A DNA stretch of 64,000 nucleotides. It comes from Flavobacteriaceae bacterium (GTDB lineage: Bacteria; Bacteroidota; Bacteroidia; Flavobacteriales; Flavobacteriaceae). The notes under the pieces are model-generated. The model searched no databases and was not told where the DNA came from. It saw only the letters and a program-made list of their open reading frames with translations. This document shows, one piece after another, positions 53,157-63,335 of this stretch. Made by a program: the position numbers and the translations under genes. The stretch's first letter is position 1. Each line of letters begins with the position of its first letter. The stretch spans positions 1-64,000 of the forward strand of contig JAKITQ010000001.1 in NCBI GenBank assembly GCA_021647985.1. The letters run 5' to 3'.

Positions 53157-55496
53157 TTATTGTTTTAATACCCACACATCAGTAACCCGAGATTGTTTTC
53201 TCCAATTGAGGTGATCTTCATTGGGAGTATCGAATGTGATAATTAGTTTTCCATCTTTTATTAATTCTTTTGGAAGTGGAAATTCTTTGAACTGCTCAAA
53301 TTCTTTCTCGTACTTTGTTGGTTTTAACCGTTTACTATTCGCTCTTAACAAGGCTTCACCATAACCAGAAACACGAATTAAATAATCTGTATTATGATCT
53401 AGTTCATCGTAAGCCAATTCAGGAGTAAATTGAAACAATTGTGTAGATAGACGTTTTCTACTCAAGCCATTATTCTCCCACAAATAATCAATAGCATCAT
53501 CGGTTTCAGAAGTTACATGTTTGGCATCAGCACTTGAGATATTGTCATAGAAACTTCCTTCACCAGGAAATTCATAATTTCTGATAAACGAGAGTTTATC
53601 TAATTTCTCTTGTTCTGATTTAAATTCATGTATTTTTTTAAATTCATCTTCTAACCACCATCTGTTATTTAAAGGGTAATCGATAAAATCAAGAACAGCA
53701 CCTCTTTCTGCACCTCTAGCTTGGTATTTTTCTACACTGGTTTGTGCTCCAATGGAATGAAATAAATCTTCACCCAATTCAAATACTCGTTGTTTTAGGT
53801 CTTGAGAAACAAATTCTCTATCCGCTTTCTGAATATGGTTCAAAGCATCAACCATAGCCTTGTCTGCGCCTAATTCTTCTGCCTTGGCTAAAATTTCATA
53901 GGCTTCTTTTTCCAAATTTTTTTCATAAATAAGTCGATCTTGAATATAAGCATCATAATAGGCTCTCATTAGTAACTGCTGCCATCTCCAGTTTTTCGCC
54001 AATTGTGGATTTTCAGCTTCCATTTTTTTCCAAGCAGTTAAAGTTTTTCCTATTCCTTTATTGTTTATTGCTGGCCCTACCCAATTTTGTTCTAAGGCAA
54101 GGATTGCGTCTGCCGCTTCTTCTGCAACAGCATATCCAAAGAAAAACCGACAATACTCAACCATAATATTCCGTACATCACTTTTGGTATCCCAACCCAT
54201 CTGACTCCAAACAATTTTATTCACATCGTCATGTGATCCGTCAGAATAAGATATAAATCCATCTGTATAAACAGCATCTTTATTGTGAATCTTTGCATAA
54301 TAATAAGGTTGAGGATTACACCCTTCTCTACCTAAAGTTAAAGCAAAAGCCTGATCCCATCTTTCCACAGGATATGAACATCTAACAGAATGGGTTATAT
54401 CAGGATATGATCTATGCTTGTACTTTTTTGGTAATCGTTTTCTTTCTAGGTCTATTGGAGGACTACTAGGTCCGTAAACCAACCCTGTCAGCCAATCAGG
54501 ATTGTTTTTGTCTAGATAATTAAAGAAATAATCTGTTTTTTCTTTATTAAATCCTTGTAAAGAAACCCAGATACCAGCATCGGGATGGTATTTATGGAGA
54601 ATCTTTGATAAATCTTTTAAATAAGGCATTAATTCTGAAGGATGATTATCACCAGGGTCACCGCCAGGAACAAACAACCCATCTAGTCTGGGGCATTTTT
54701 TAAAAAACTCTTCTTGCTCTTCAAGTCCTTCTTGATGTGCATTTTTAATGGTCAAGTCACGTGGTGCTGGTGCCCATACCCAGTAGTCGGCATCATATTT
54801 ATTACATATTTCACTCATTTTGACCTCCATTAGCTGAGGGTCTACTTTAAAATGCGGACTTGATTTTGGGTCTTGAAACGGAATATTCTCGAAACTATTT
54901 GCTCCAAAGAGCACCTGTTCTCTAAAATGCTGATCGAATTGCGCAACGGTCCATGCATCCCACGAATTTGCTGTATTTCTATATCCAAATTGATGCCCTC
55001 GTAATCCATATTCAGGCGAAGTAATAATATCAATATTGCTGGATAAACTAATTTTACCATCTTGCATTTTAGCTGTTCTCAGCAGTTTGCCAATTCCGTA
55101 AAGTACCCCTCTGGCATCACCACCATTAATCCATAATATATTTTTTCCATTTTTATTTTCATGAAATATTCTAAAACCTTCCTTCTTCAATTCAGGTAAG
55201 TCATCACCAGTTCTATTTGGAATAATTTCTCCAAATAATTTTTTTTCTGAAGTTAGTGCTATGGCAATAATGGTATTGTTGTCCCACTTGTTTGTTATTT
55301 GAAGTTGCAGTGAAGTTCTTTTTTCAATTTCTTCTACCAAAATATTTTCAGCAGTTTCATGAACAGGTGCTTTAATAGTAGGAGATATTAAAATGGTCGC
55401 TTTTGATAAATCTAAAAGATTTTCTGTGGATTTAGAACAAGATATTATCATTCCAACAAATAATAGGATTAGTCCTTTTTTAATTATCACCTTCAT
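53157..55496 (-). CDS. Large glycosidase-like lipoprotein (GH67/GH20-type N-terminal domain)
   Basis: A 779-residue lipoprotein (GMIISCSKS, Cys20). Residues about 30-150 look like the beta/alpha domain found before the barrel in GH67, GH20 and GH84 enzymes (ATILISPTI, ETAENILVEEIEKRT, KKEGFRIF, ILWINGGDARGVLYGIGKLLR). A barrel-like region follows, with SPEYGLRGHQFGYRNTANSWDAW, DADYWVWAPAPRD, LFVPGGDPGDNHP and GIWVSLQGF. The C-terminal half is helical, then a beta domain (FPGEGSFYDNISS). I recognise the type as a glycan-locus hydrolase but cannot assign a CAZy family. It reads as intact. The truncated lipoprotein gene follows 13 bases later. Confidence 0.7.
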   Translation of the reverse strand: MKVIIKKGLILLFVGMIISCSKSTENLLDLSKATILISPTIKAPVHETAENILVEEIEKRTSLQLQITNKWDNNTIIAIALTSEKKLFGEIIPNRTGDDLPELKKEGFRIFHENKNGKNILWINGGDARGVLYGIGKLLRTAKMQDGKISLSSNIDIITSPEYGLRGHQFGYRNTANSWDAWTVAQFDQHFREQVLFGANSFENIPFQDPKSSPHFKVDPQLMEVKMSEICNKYDADYWVWAPAPRDLTIKNAHQEGLEEQEEFFKKCPRLDGLFVPGGDPGDNHPSELMPYLKDLSKILHKYHPDAGIWVSLQGFNKEKTDYFFNYLDKNNPDWLTGLVYGPSSPPIDLERKRLPKKYKHRSYPDITHSVRCSYPVERWDQAFALTLGREGCNPQPYYYAKIHNKDAVYTDGFISYSDGSHDDVNKIVWSQMGWDTKSDVRNIMVEYCRFFFGYAVAEEAADAILALEQNWVGPAINNKGIGKTLTAWKKMEAENPQLAKNWRWQQLLMRAYYDAYIQDRLIYEKNLEKEAYEILAKAEELGADKAMVDALNHIQKADREFVSQDLKQRVFELGEDLFHSIGAQTSVEKYQARGAERGAVLDFIDYPLNNRWWLEDEFKKIHEFKSEQEKLDKLSFIRNYEFPGEGSFYDNISSADAKHVTSETDDAIDYLWENNGLSRKRLSTQLFQFTPELAYDELDHNTDYLIRVSGYGEALLRANSKRLKPTKYEKEFEQFKEFPLPKELIKDGKLIITFDTPNEDHLNWRKQSRVTDVWVLKQ

Positions 55497-55805
55497 AGTT
55501 TAAAATGCCAAATTTTTATTTGTAGTAGCATACACGATATTGTCACCTACTGTAATATCATTATAAGGGTCTCTGTGTAGTTAGTAATATGTATTAAATT
55601 AATAAAAATAAAAAATTAAATAAAATGTCAATACAAAACTAATTAATACCTTATAAAACACTGCATATAATTTATCAATAACTTAATATAAATTAGCCAA
55701 TTACGAATAGTATAATAGAGATGAATCAACTTAAGCTTATATTTGTTAAGCATTTTTTATCTTATTGAAAACAAAAATAATTTCAATCTTATAATAATTA
55801 AAAAA
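55497..55805. other. Intergenic region upstream of the fucose-type cluster
   Basis: 309 bases between divergent genes. It contains one exact -7 match (TATATTTG at 55738-55745) directed to the aldehyde dehydrogenase. A possible TTG start at 55743 extends that gene's frame, but this portion has no family sequence. Nothing else is supported. Confidence 0.4.
55738..55745 (+). promoter_or_regulatory. -7 element (TATATTTG) upstream of aldehyde dehydrogenase
   Basis: Exact TAnnTTTG match, 60 bases before ATG 55806. No TTG at the optimal distance. Its overlap with the upstream in-frame TTG codon argues against that codon being the translation start. Confidence 0.4.
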
Positions 55806-57194
55806 ATGAAAAAATTCAAAGTAATATCTCCTGTAGATGGAAGTGTTTATACCGAATGTGAGTTGCACAGTACCAAAAAAATAGAAGAAGTTTTAGCTTC
55901 TGCTAAAAAAGCGCAAAAGACTTGGAAGAATATATCTCTTACAGATAGAAAAAATCATATTGAAAAGTTTATCAAAGCATTTGAAAGTAAAATAGATATT
56001 ATTAGCGAAGAATTAAGCTGGCAAATGGGAAGGCCTATTAGTCATTCTCCATACGAGGTTAGTGGTGCAATTGCTAGAACCAAAGGAATGCTTACACTTG
56101 CTGAACAATCACTATCAGATGTTTTGGTAGACAAGATAGCTGGTTTTGAGAGGTTTATTAAAAGAGATGCACTAGGAATAGTTTTTGTTGTTCCAGCTTG
56201 GAATTATCCTTATCTCATCGCTGTAAATACCATCATACCTGGTTTACTTGCGGGAAATGCAATTGTATTAAAACATTCTGCCCAAACACCTTTAGTTGCC
56301 GAGCGTTTTGCAGAGGCTTTTAGAGAAGCAGGCTTGCCAGAAGGTTTATTTCAATATTTGCATTTAAGTCATCAAGATACCGCAAATGTAATTAGAGATC
56401 CACGTGTAGATTTTGTTTCCTTTACTGGCTCTGTAAGTGGTGGGCATCATATTCAAAAGGTTGCAGCCGAAAGTTTTGTTGGTTTGGGTTTGGAGCTAGG
56501 CGGAAAGGATCCAGCTTATGTTTGTGATGACGCTAATTTTGATTTTACAGTGGAAAATTTGGTTGAAGGCGCATTTTTTAATTCAGGTCAATCTTGCTGC
56601 GGTATTGAACGTATTTATGTAAAAGATACCTTTTATGATCGTTTTATTGAGGCTTACGCCGAAGAAACAAAAAAATACAAATTAGGTAATCCATTAGATA
56701 AGACTACTAATTTAGGCCCAGTTGCAAAAAGAGGCGGCGCAGAAGCTGTAAAACTTCAAATTGAAGCGGCACTTAGGGCAGGAGCAAAAGGTTTAATAGA
56801 TCCTTCTTTATTTCCTGAAACGGCATTGGGCTATAATTATTTGGCGCCACAAGTGCTTGTAAATGTAGATCATAGTATGGAAGTTATGACCGAAGAAAGT
56901 TTTGGACCTGTTGTAGGTATCATGAAAGTAAAAAGTGATGCAGAAGCATTGGCTTTAATGAATGATAGTCCATACGGATTAACAGCTTCTATTTGGACAA
57001 ATGACTATGATAAAGCCCTTGCAATTGGTAATAAAGTTGAAACAGGTACTTGGTTTATGAACAGATGTGATTATTTAGATCCATTTTTAGCATGGACAGG
57101 TGTTAAAAATACGGGTAGAGGTTGTACATTATCTGCAATAGGTTATGAACAACTTACCAGGCCAAAATCTTATCATTTAAGAACAAAAATTTAA
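55806..57194 (+). CDS. NAD(P)-dependent aldehyde dehydrogenase (lactaldehyde/succinate-semialdehyde type)
   Basis: A 462-residue ALDH. The ATG at 55806 (MKKFKVISPVDG) fits the family; a TTG frame extension upstream is rejected. The Rossmann region has FVVPAWNYPYLIAVNTIIPGLLAGNAIVLKHS, the general base is in LGLELGGKDPAYV, the nucleophile is the Cys in FFNSGQSCCGIERIYV, and EESFGPVVGIMKV follows. Next to FucI and an iron alcohol dehydrogenase, a likely role is oxidation of L-lactaldehyde (from fuculose-1-phosphate cleavage) to lactate. Sequence alone does not separate this from succinate-semialdehyde dehydrogenase. Confidence 0.88.
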   Translation: MKKFKVISPVDGSVYTECELHSTKKIEEVLASAKKAQKTWKNISLTDRKNHIEKFIKAFESKIDIISEELSWQMGRPISHSPYEVSGAIARTKGMLTLAEQSLSDVLVDKIAGFERFIKRDALGIVFVVPAWNYPYLIAVNTIIPGLLAGNAIVLKHSAQTPLVAERFAEAFREAGLPEGLFQYLHLSHQDTANVIRDPRVDFVSFTGSVSGGHHIQKVAAESFVGLGLELGGKDPAYVCDDANFDFTVENLVEGAFFNSGQSCCGIERIYVKDTFYDRFIEAYAEETKKYKLGNPLDKTTNLGPVAKRGGAEAVKLQIEAALRAGAKGLIDPSLFPETALGYNYLAPQVLVNVDHSMEVMTEESFGPVVGIMKVKSDAEALALMNDSPYGLTASIWTNDYDKALAIGNKVETGTWFMNRCDYLDPFLAWTGVKNTGRGCTLSAIGYEQLTRPKSYHLRTKI

Positions 57195-57233
57195 TTAAGA
57201 AAAATAATTGTTTTAATAATAAAATATATAGAA

Positions 57234-58379
57234 ATGGCAAATACAAGACATACATATACTTACCCAACAAGAATTGAGTACGGACCAAATGCAATGAAAG
57301 ATTTCACTCACATTGTAAAAGAACAAGGACTTAAAAAAGGGTTGATTGTAACCGATAAAGGCATTGAAAAAGTAGGTACAGCGGATTTGTTAAAAGGTTT
57401 TTTTACCGAGGTTGGTATTGATACTGTAATATTTAGCGATGTAAAATCCAATCCAACAGAAAAAAATGTTTTAGATGGAACACAAGTTTTTAAAGAAAAT
57501 AATTGTGATTTTATCGTAGCCTTGGGTGGTGGTTCTCCTATGGATGCAGGTAAAACCATGAAAGTTATGGCAACTCATGACGGGCCACTTGAAAAGTATG
57601 ATGATATGAAAGGTGGAGATAAGTATATTTTAGATAATATGCCTCCGTTTTATGCCATACCAACAACCGCAGGTACCGGTAGTGAAGTGGGTAGGAGTAG
57701 TGTTATCAATATCAATAATAAAAAAGTAATTATTTTCTCACCATTTATGATGCCTGATATTGCGGTACTGGACCCATTAATTACGGTTTCTCTTCCTGCA
57801 AAGTTGACTGCAGCAACAGGTGTAGATGCATTTGTACACAGTTTGGAAGCATATATCATGGAAACTTTTCATCCAATGGCAGATGGAATTGCCATTGAGG
57901 CGATGAAAATGTGTGTAGAGAATTTATCCACAGCAGTGTATAAAGGTGATGATATTGAAGCAAGAGGTAAGATGTTGATGGCTTCTGCAATGGGTGCAAT
58001 TGCCTTTCAAAAAGGTTTGGGTGTTAATCATGCCATCGCTCACGGATTGGGTATTTTTTATGATATGCACCATGGTTTGGCCAATGCAATAGTATTGACT
58101 GAAGTAATGAAATACAATATTTCAAGAGAAGAAACTCGAAAAAGATATGCTTCTCTTGGATCCATTTTTGGTGTAGAGAATGATGCAGAAAAAGTTATTG
58201 AAGCGATTGGTAAATGGCTAATATCGCTTGGTATTGTTGTTAATCTGAGAGATTTAAATGTTAAAGAAGATCAATTTACAGCATTAGAAGAATATGCCTT
58301 GGCTGATCCTTGTTGTCCACTTAATCCTAAAACAGTTGAAAAAGGAGATATTGTAACAATTTTAAAAAACTTAATTTAA
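57234..58379 (+). CDS. Iron-containing alcohol dehydrogenase (lactaldehyde reductase-like)
   Basis: A 381-residue group-III (iron) alcohol dehydrogenase. The NAD region reads VALGGGSPMDAGKTMKVMATH, then IPTTAGTGSEVGRSSVI. Metal ligands are expected in VDAFVHSLEAYI, LGVNHAIAHGLGIFYDMHHGLANAIVL. It could reduce L-lactaldehyde to 1,2-propanediol as FucO does. It lies 39 bases after the ALDH gene, so the two may handle lactaldehyde by oxidation and reduction. It is convergent with the symporter gene, nine bases apart. Confidence 0.9.
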   Translation: MANTRHTYTYPTRIEYGPNAMKDFTHIVKEQGLKKGLIVTDKGIEKVGTADLLKGFFTEVGIDTVIFSDVKSNPTEKNVLDGTQVFKENNCDFIVALGGGSPMDAGKTMKVMATHDGPLEKYDDMKGGDKYILDNMPPFYAIPTTAGTGSEVGRSSVININNKKVIIFSPFMMPDIAVLDPLITVSLPAKLTAATGVDAFVHSLEAYIMETFHPMADGIAIEAMKMCVENLSTAVYKGDDIEARGKMLMASAMGAIAFQKGLGVNHAIAHGLGIFYDMHHGLANAIVLTEVMKYNISREETRKRYASLGSIFGVENDAEKVIEAIGKWLISLGIVVNLRDLNVKEDQFTALEEYALADPCCPLNPKTVEKGDIVTILKNLI

Positions 58380-58388
58380 AATAACCTT

Positions 58389-59999
58389 TTAAGATAACCA
58401 GATATAAATAGCAATAGTTATTATTGACAATATAAAAAGATGCAATCTCCAGTCGCTTAAACCTTCAAATTTCGCAATTCTTTTTGCATAATTAATAGTT
58501 GTTGTTTCTAATTTTTCCGGAGCAGTTTTCTCTGTAAAGGCAGAAACAATAAACAATACGCCTGTAACCAAAATAGTAGCCCATAAGCCTCTAAAACCGA
58601 AATTTAAGGTAAGTTTATAATGAAGAAATGGAAATACCTGCTCTCCAAGTTCAGGCCCCATAAATTGGTCCATAACGAACATGGTAGCAAATATAGCCCC
58701 TGCAATTACAGAGGCATAAGCACCTTTTATGGTTACATTTTTACTAACAATACCAAAAAATATTGCGGGAAACACTGGAAGAACAAGATATGCTGAAATG
58801 GTTTGTAGGTATTTATATAGTCCTTCTTCGTTTTTATAAACCATGTAAGCAGCACCAATTCCTAGTAAAGCGGCTAAAACTATTACGATTCTACCTAAAA
58901 ACACCTGTTTTTTTTCGGGAGTATCAGGCCGAAATTCTAAAACAAAATCTTTAACCACTAAGGTTGATACAGAATTAAGAACTGCGATGAGTGAGGTAAT
59001 TAAAGCCGCCATCAAAGACGCCAAAACCAAACCACGTAAACCTGTTGGTAGTAAATTATTTAAAAGAAGAACAAATGTTTGTTTTGTTTCATCTCCCTCC
59101 AACCCCGGATATAAGGCATAAGCAATAACTCCCGGTAAGGCAAAAAGAAAAATGGGTAAGAGTTTTAAAACTACAGCAAACATGGAGCCCCATCGTGCTT
59201 GTTTTATATTTGGTGCTGCCAATACGCGTTGTACATTTACTTGATCAATTCCCCAATAAAAAATACCGGCATAAAAAGCTGTAGCCAAAATCCCCCAAAA
59301 GGGATAAACCGGATCGTCAATTGGTTTCGCAATGCTCATTGCATCGGGTACTTTATCCATTAATCCTTCCCAACCACCTACTTTGTCCAAACCAATAAAA
59401 AGCATAATACTCGTACCAACAAGAATTATAACTACCTGAATAGCATCGGTATAAGCTACGGCAGTAAAACCACCTATAATGGTAAAAACAGCCACTACCA
59501 TACCAATATAAAAAACGGTTTCCATAATATCCCAGCCCAAAATACTATTAAGAACAAGGGCTCCTGCAAATAAAGTAAATGCCAATTTGGTCATGATGCT
59601 TATGATTAACATCAAGCCCGAAAAGAAAGTTCTTGAAAGTCGGTTATACCGAAGTTCTAAAAATTCAGGGATCGTATAGATTTTATTTTTTATATAATGA
59701 GGAAATAAAATGGCACAGGCAAACCCAAGTGTTATAGCAGCTGTAAGTTCAACCGATCCTGCCGATAATCCATATCTATAAGCATCACCTGATAAGCCAA
59801 CCAAATGTTCTGCACCTATATTGGTAGCAAAAAGAGAAGCACCTATCAATGGCCATTTGATCTTTCTTCCACCCAAAAAGAAGCTGGCACTATCTTTACC
59901 CACTTTAGCTCGATGTGCCATATAAAGTCCGATAGACAAACTACCTCCCAATACAATAATAACAACAATCCAGTCTAGAAGCTCTAAAGAAATATTCAT
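58389..59999 (-). CDS. Sodium:solute symporter (SLC5/SSS family), sugar type
   Basis: A 536-residue transporter of about 14 helices. The N-terminus reads LELLDWIVVIIVLGGSLSIGLYMAHRAKVGKDSASFFLGGRKIKWPLIGASLFATNIGAEHLVGLSGDAYRYG, with the SSS-family FATNIGAEHLVGLSG helix-1 sodium and substrate motif as in sodium/glucose carriers (vSGLT, SGLT). It brings a monosaccharide in with sodium. In the minus-strand set with the epimerase (13 bases upstream) and FucI, so it is probably the fucose or hexose importer of this locus. Confidence 0.9.
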   Translation of the reverse strand: MNISLELLDWIVVIIVLGGSLSIGLYMAHRAKVGKDSASFFLGGRKIKWPLIGASLFATNIGAEHLVGLSGDAYRYGLSAGSVELTAAITLGFACAILFPHYIKNKIYTIPEFLELRYNRLSRTFFSGLMLIISIMTKLAFTLFAGALVLNSILGWDIMETVFYIGMVVAVFTIIGGFTAVAYTDAIQVVIILVGTSIMLFIGLDKVGGWEGLMDKVPDAMSIAKPIDDPVYPFWGILATAFYAGIFYWGIDQVNVQRVLAAPNIKQARWGSMFAVVLKLLPIFLFALPGVIAYALYPGLEGDETKQTFVLLLNNLLPTGLRGLVLASLMAALITSLIAVLNSVSTLVVKDFVLEFRPDTPEKKQVFLGRIVIVLAALLGIGAAYMVYKNEEGLYKYLQTISAYLVLPVFPAIFFGIVSKNVTIKGAYASVIAGAIFATMFVMDQFMGPELGEQVFPFLHYKLTLNFGFRGLWATILVTGVLFIVSAFTEKTAPEKLETTTINYAKRIAKFEGLSDWRLHLFILSIITIAIYIWLS

Positions 60000-60012
60000 T
60001 TAATTATTTTGT

Positions 60013-61284
60013 TTAATGCTTTTTAATTAAAGTATCCAATCTATTTATCGATTGAATCATAGCTCTAACCGTATGATAGTTTATTTTCCATGAATGCCCC
60101 ATATGTGTCCAAATTGGTTCGCCCTTTCGGGAAAGAAGGGGATACCATTCACCAACTTTTTTGTTTATCACTTTTTCAAAAACAAAAGTGTGCACATTTT
60201 TATAGGCATCCCAATATTTTTCATCATCAAATAAAATGACAGCATCCAGAACACCAATCATCACCTCTGCCTGTTGCCAGAATTCTTTTTCTTTATCATA
60301 AACACCTCCTTTGTGTGACCCTTCAACAAAAACACCTCCAAATTTAGTATCAATTCCGTTATCAACGGTGTGGTCAAATATGGTTTTAAACAGTTTTTTA
60401 TAGTTGCTTTTATCTTCTTCTAAGATTTGGAGTGCATGCATAAATAACCATGCAAACTCTGCATTGTGTCCAAAGCAAGTATTATCTGTGGCATTATTTT
60501 TAGACCCCTCTTCGGTATAGCGATCCCAGCCCCAAATAATATCAAACTTTATTTGTGGCGCTATTTCCCAATTGGCCCAAAATTGGGGGATACCAGTTTT
60601 GTAGTTTTGATGCATCATTCTGTTGAGAAGTATTTGAATAACTTCCAGTAATTTTCTGCGATGTACTTCTTTGCGTGAAACTTCATAAAGTGTGGTATAG
60701 GCCTCCATTAAATGCATATGTACATCTAGAGTTTTACGGTCGCCTCCTGCGCTTCCAGCATTAGCAAGTGTCCAATCTTTACCAAACATTTCAAAATATC
60801 CTCCATAATAACTATCGACACAATATTTTTGAATCAGATCAAAAACTTTTTCGGCATAAACAATACCACGTTGATCTCCAGTTGCTAGGGTGTATTCACT
60901 TAATGCATAAATAGAAAAACTTAGGCCATACACTATTTTTTTGTCGTTGATAATATTTCCTTTTCTATTTAACATCCAAAAGAACCCTCCATGTTCCATA
61001 TCCCACATTTTGTCAATCAAAAAGTCTGCTCCATGTTTTGCAAATCCAAGATATTCTTCTGTGCCATAGCCTGCTCTAATAGCAGATGAAATGGTATACA
61101 AACATCTAGCCTGAGCGATTAATGATTTTTCATCTTCACCAGTATCATTACCATCTTTGTCAAAATGAGTGATATAACCACCATTTTCTTTGTCGATCAT
61201 TCTATCTGTCCAAAAAGGTAATAGTTCCTTGGTAAGATGTGTTAAGGCCTCTTTTTTAAAACGTATTAATTCATCAATTTGCAT
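60013..61284 (-). CDS. AGE-family epimerase/isomerase (N-acylglucosamine or cellobiose 2-epimerase type)
   Basis: A 423-residue (alpha/alpha)6-barrel protein. The catalytic histidines and acid of the family are likely in RKTLDVHMHLMEAYTTLYE, FGHNAEFAWLFMHAL, WQQAEVMIGVLDA and THMGHSWKINYHTVRAM. The opening LPFWTDRMIDKENGGYITHFDKDG and EKSLIAQARCLYTISSA correspond to cellobiose 2-epimerase-like members. Converts a free sugar (N-acylglucosamine, cellobiose or mannobiose) to its 2-epimer. In a fucose locus, a 2-epimerase or a related aldose-ketose isomerase is an unexpected partner. Confidence 0.88.
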   Translation of the reverse strand: MQIDELIRFKKEALTHLTKELLPFWTDRMIDKENGGYITHFDKDGNDTGEDEKSLIAQARCLYTISSAIRAGYGTEEYLGFAKHGADFLIDKMWDMEHGGFFWMLNRKGNIINDKKIVYGLSFSIYALSEYTLATGDQRGIVYAEKVFDLIQKYCVDSYYGGYFEMFGKDWTLANAGSAGGDRKTLDVHMHLMEAYTTLYEVSRKEVHRRKLLEVIQILLNRMMHQNYKTGIPQFWANWEIAPQIKFDIIWGWDRYTEEGSKNNATDNTCFGHNAEFAWLFMHALQILEEDKSNYKKLFKTIFDHTVDNGIDTKFGGVFVEGSHKGGVYDKEKEFWQQAEVMIGVLDAVILFDDEKYWDAYKNVHTFVFEKVINKKVGEWYPLLSRKGEPIWTHMGHSWKINYHTVRAMIQSINRLDTLIKKH

Positions 61285-61370
61285 TGCATGGTTTTCATTA
61301 TTTTGATATTTGTTTGAAATTGAATGATATCAATTTTAATTCCTATTTTTTCAGTAAAATTTTGATTAAA

Positions 61371-61475
61371 CCGCTTTGCCGTTGCGACAGGTTCTTCAAC
61401 CCTTGGGTTGATTTCTGTTCATGGTTTTATAGCCTGTCGGTCCGTTCCGGTCGGACAGGTTCTTGGGTTAAACGC
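61371..61475. repeat. GC-rich hairpin repeat between AGE epimerase and fucI
   Basis: A GC-rich island. CCTGTC at 61433-61438 pairs with GACAGG at 61454-61459 in a 27-base imperfect hairpin (two internal mismatches). GACAGGTTCTT occurs both at 61386-61396 and at 61454-61464. It lies in the 207-base gap in the middle of a same-strand gene set and stands out in base composition from its neighbours. Confidence 0.55.
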
Positions 61476-61491
61476 CTTTTATTTACTGCAA

Positions 61492-63279
61492 TTATTTTAT
61501 ACCATAAAGTGGTCCATAGGCTTCACAAGCTCTATAATCTTGCCCTTCCTTATCTGACCCAAAAGATGTCCATAATGCAGGTCTGAAAACTTTGTCATCA
61601 TCTACATTGTGCATATTGACTGGTATTCTAAGCATGGAAGCCAAGGAAATTAGGTCGGCACCAATATGACCATAACTTATAGCACCATGATTTGCTCCCC
61701 AATTTGCCATCACTGCATAAACATCTTTAAAGGCACCTTTACTCGTTAAATTTGGCGCAAACCAGGTAGTTGGCCATGTTGGATTTGTTCTTTCATCTAA
61801 AGTTTTGTGTACATCGCCATCAAGTACAACGGTCCACCCTTCAGCAATTTGCAATACGGGCCCAACGCCTTTTACCAAATTAACTCTACACATGGTAACC
61901 GGCATTTCACCATCCGTTTTAAACTGAGAAGAATAGCCTCCTCCACGAAAATACTCTTTTACTGCCTGTGGCCATTTGGTGGCTTTTAAACATTTAGAAA
62001 CCTCATTTTCAGTGATATCCCAAAATGGTTTCATGGCAGGACTACCATCATTATTTTGTTGTTGTGCCGTAGCATCTAAAGTAGTTGATCCTGAATTGAT
62101 CAAATGGATGATGCCATTTTTAGCTTTACCTTGAAGTGATTTACCCGTAACTCTTTTTACAGATTCTGGACTCCAGTAGGTGCGTACATCAGAGAATATT
62201 TGAGCCGTATTGGTAAGTAAATGACCAAATAGCATGGATACTCCATTTAAACTATCATTTTCTGTAGCCATCATAAAAGCTTGTCGGATACCGTTCCAGT
62301 CAAAAGAGGAGTTTAATATAGCTTCCGAAAAATCGCCATTTGGCATATGATCTGTCCATTGGCGTTGCCCTTGAAAACCTGCAATTAATGCGTTTCTTCC
62401 TAGAGCTTCTTCACCATAACCCATTTCTTTTAATTTGGGGTTTCCTATCATTAAATCGCGCATGATTAAGGTCATCTTAACTACAATTTCCCATTCCCAA
62501 TCTTTTCTTTTATCATCTCCTTTTAAAGCATCAATATTATAATCTTTACCTTCTTCACAATTTTCTAATGTCCATTGTAGGGCTTTTTTATATTCATCTT
62601 TGTCATAGATTTCTTCATCAATTCTTCTCATTATTTCTGTTTGGTCTACAAATTCGGTACGCATACCCAAATAATCATGAAAGAAATTTTGATCTACCAT
62701 AGAGCCAACAATTCCCATAGACGAATAACCCAGAGATAAATAGGATTTGCCTTTCATTTGGCTAACTGCTAAGCCAGCTTTTACAAAACGCAAAATTTTC
62801 TCTTTTACGTCCTCATGAATTTTGGTATCCCCTGTATCTTGTACTTCACGTCCATAAATACTAAAGGTTGGTAAACCCTTTTGGGCATAACCGGCTAAGG
62901 CTGCGGCTAAATAAACTGCACCCGGGCGTTCGGTACCATTAAATCCCCAAATTGCTTTTGTAGTATTAGGATCAGCATCCATAACTTCGGTACCATAACA
63001 CCAAGCAGGCGTAACGGTTAAAGAAACTGTTACACCTTCTCTTTCAAATTTATCAGCACATAAGGCTGCTTCTGCAACACCACCAATATTGGTATCGGCA
63101 ATGATACATTCTACTTTTTCACCACTTGGAAATCGTAAATTTTCTTCAATTAGTTTGGCAGCATTTTTTGCCATTTCCATACATTGATCTTCTAGAGATT
63201 CACGAACACCTCTTTCTCTCCCGTCAATTACAGGGCGAATTCCTACTTTTGGTAATCTACCTATTAATCTATTGCTCAT
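61492..63279 (-). CDS. fucI: L-fucose isomerase
   Basis: A 595-residue enzyme, the usual length (about 591). It interconverts L-fucose and L-fuculose with manganese. Family sequence is visible throughout: [23 protein letters not shown] at the N-terminus, [82 protein letters not shown] with metal ligands Glu and Asp, and a C-terminal [15 protein letters not shown] with the ligand His. The kinase gene is upstream with a 56-base gap, and the epimerase and symporter genes follow. Confidence 0.96.
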   Translation of the reverse strand: MSNRLIGRLPKVGIRPVIDGRERGVRESLEDQCMEMAKNAAKLIEENLRFPSGEKVECIIADTNIGGVAEAALCADKFEREGVTVSLTVTPAWCYGTEVMDADPNTTKAIWGFNGTERPGAVYLAAALAGYAQKGLPTFSIYGREVQDTGDTKIHEDVKEKILRFVKAGLAVSQMKGKSYLSLGYSSMGIVGSMVDQNFFHDYLGMRTEFVDQTEIMRRIDEEIYDKDEYKKALQWTLENCEEGKDYNIDALKGDDKRKDWEWEIVVKMTLIMRDLMIGNPKLKEMGYGEEALGRNALIAGFQGQRQWTDHMPNGDFSEAILNSSFDWNGIRQAFMMATENDSLNGVSMLFGHLLTNTAQIFSDVRTYWSPESVKRVTGKSLQGKAKNGIIHLINSGSTTLDATAQQQNNDGSPAMKPFWDITENEVSKCLKATKWPQAVKEYFRGGGYSSQFKTDGEMPVTMCRVNLVKGVGPVLQIAEGWTVVLDGDVHKTLDERTNPTWPTTWFAPNLTSKGAFKDVYAVMANWGANHGAISYGHIGADLISLASMLRIPVNMHNVDDDKVFRPALWTSFGSDKEGQDYRACEAYGPLYGIK

Positions 63280-63335
63280 TTTTTTTTAATTTTGGTATTA
63301 AATAATTGTACTTAATTAATGGAATATGCATTAAT

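Noticed and set aside
55743-55805. TTG start extending the aldehyde dehydrogenase
   Set aside because: The added 21 residues are not family-like and the TTG lies within the -7 promoter element.
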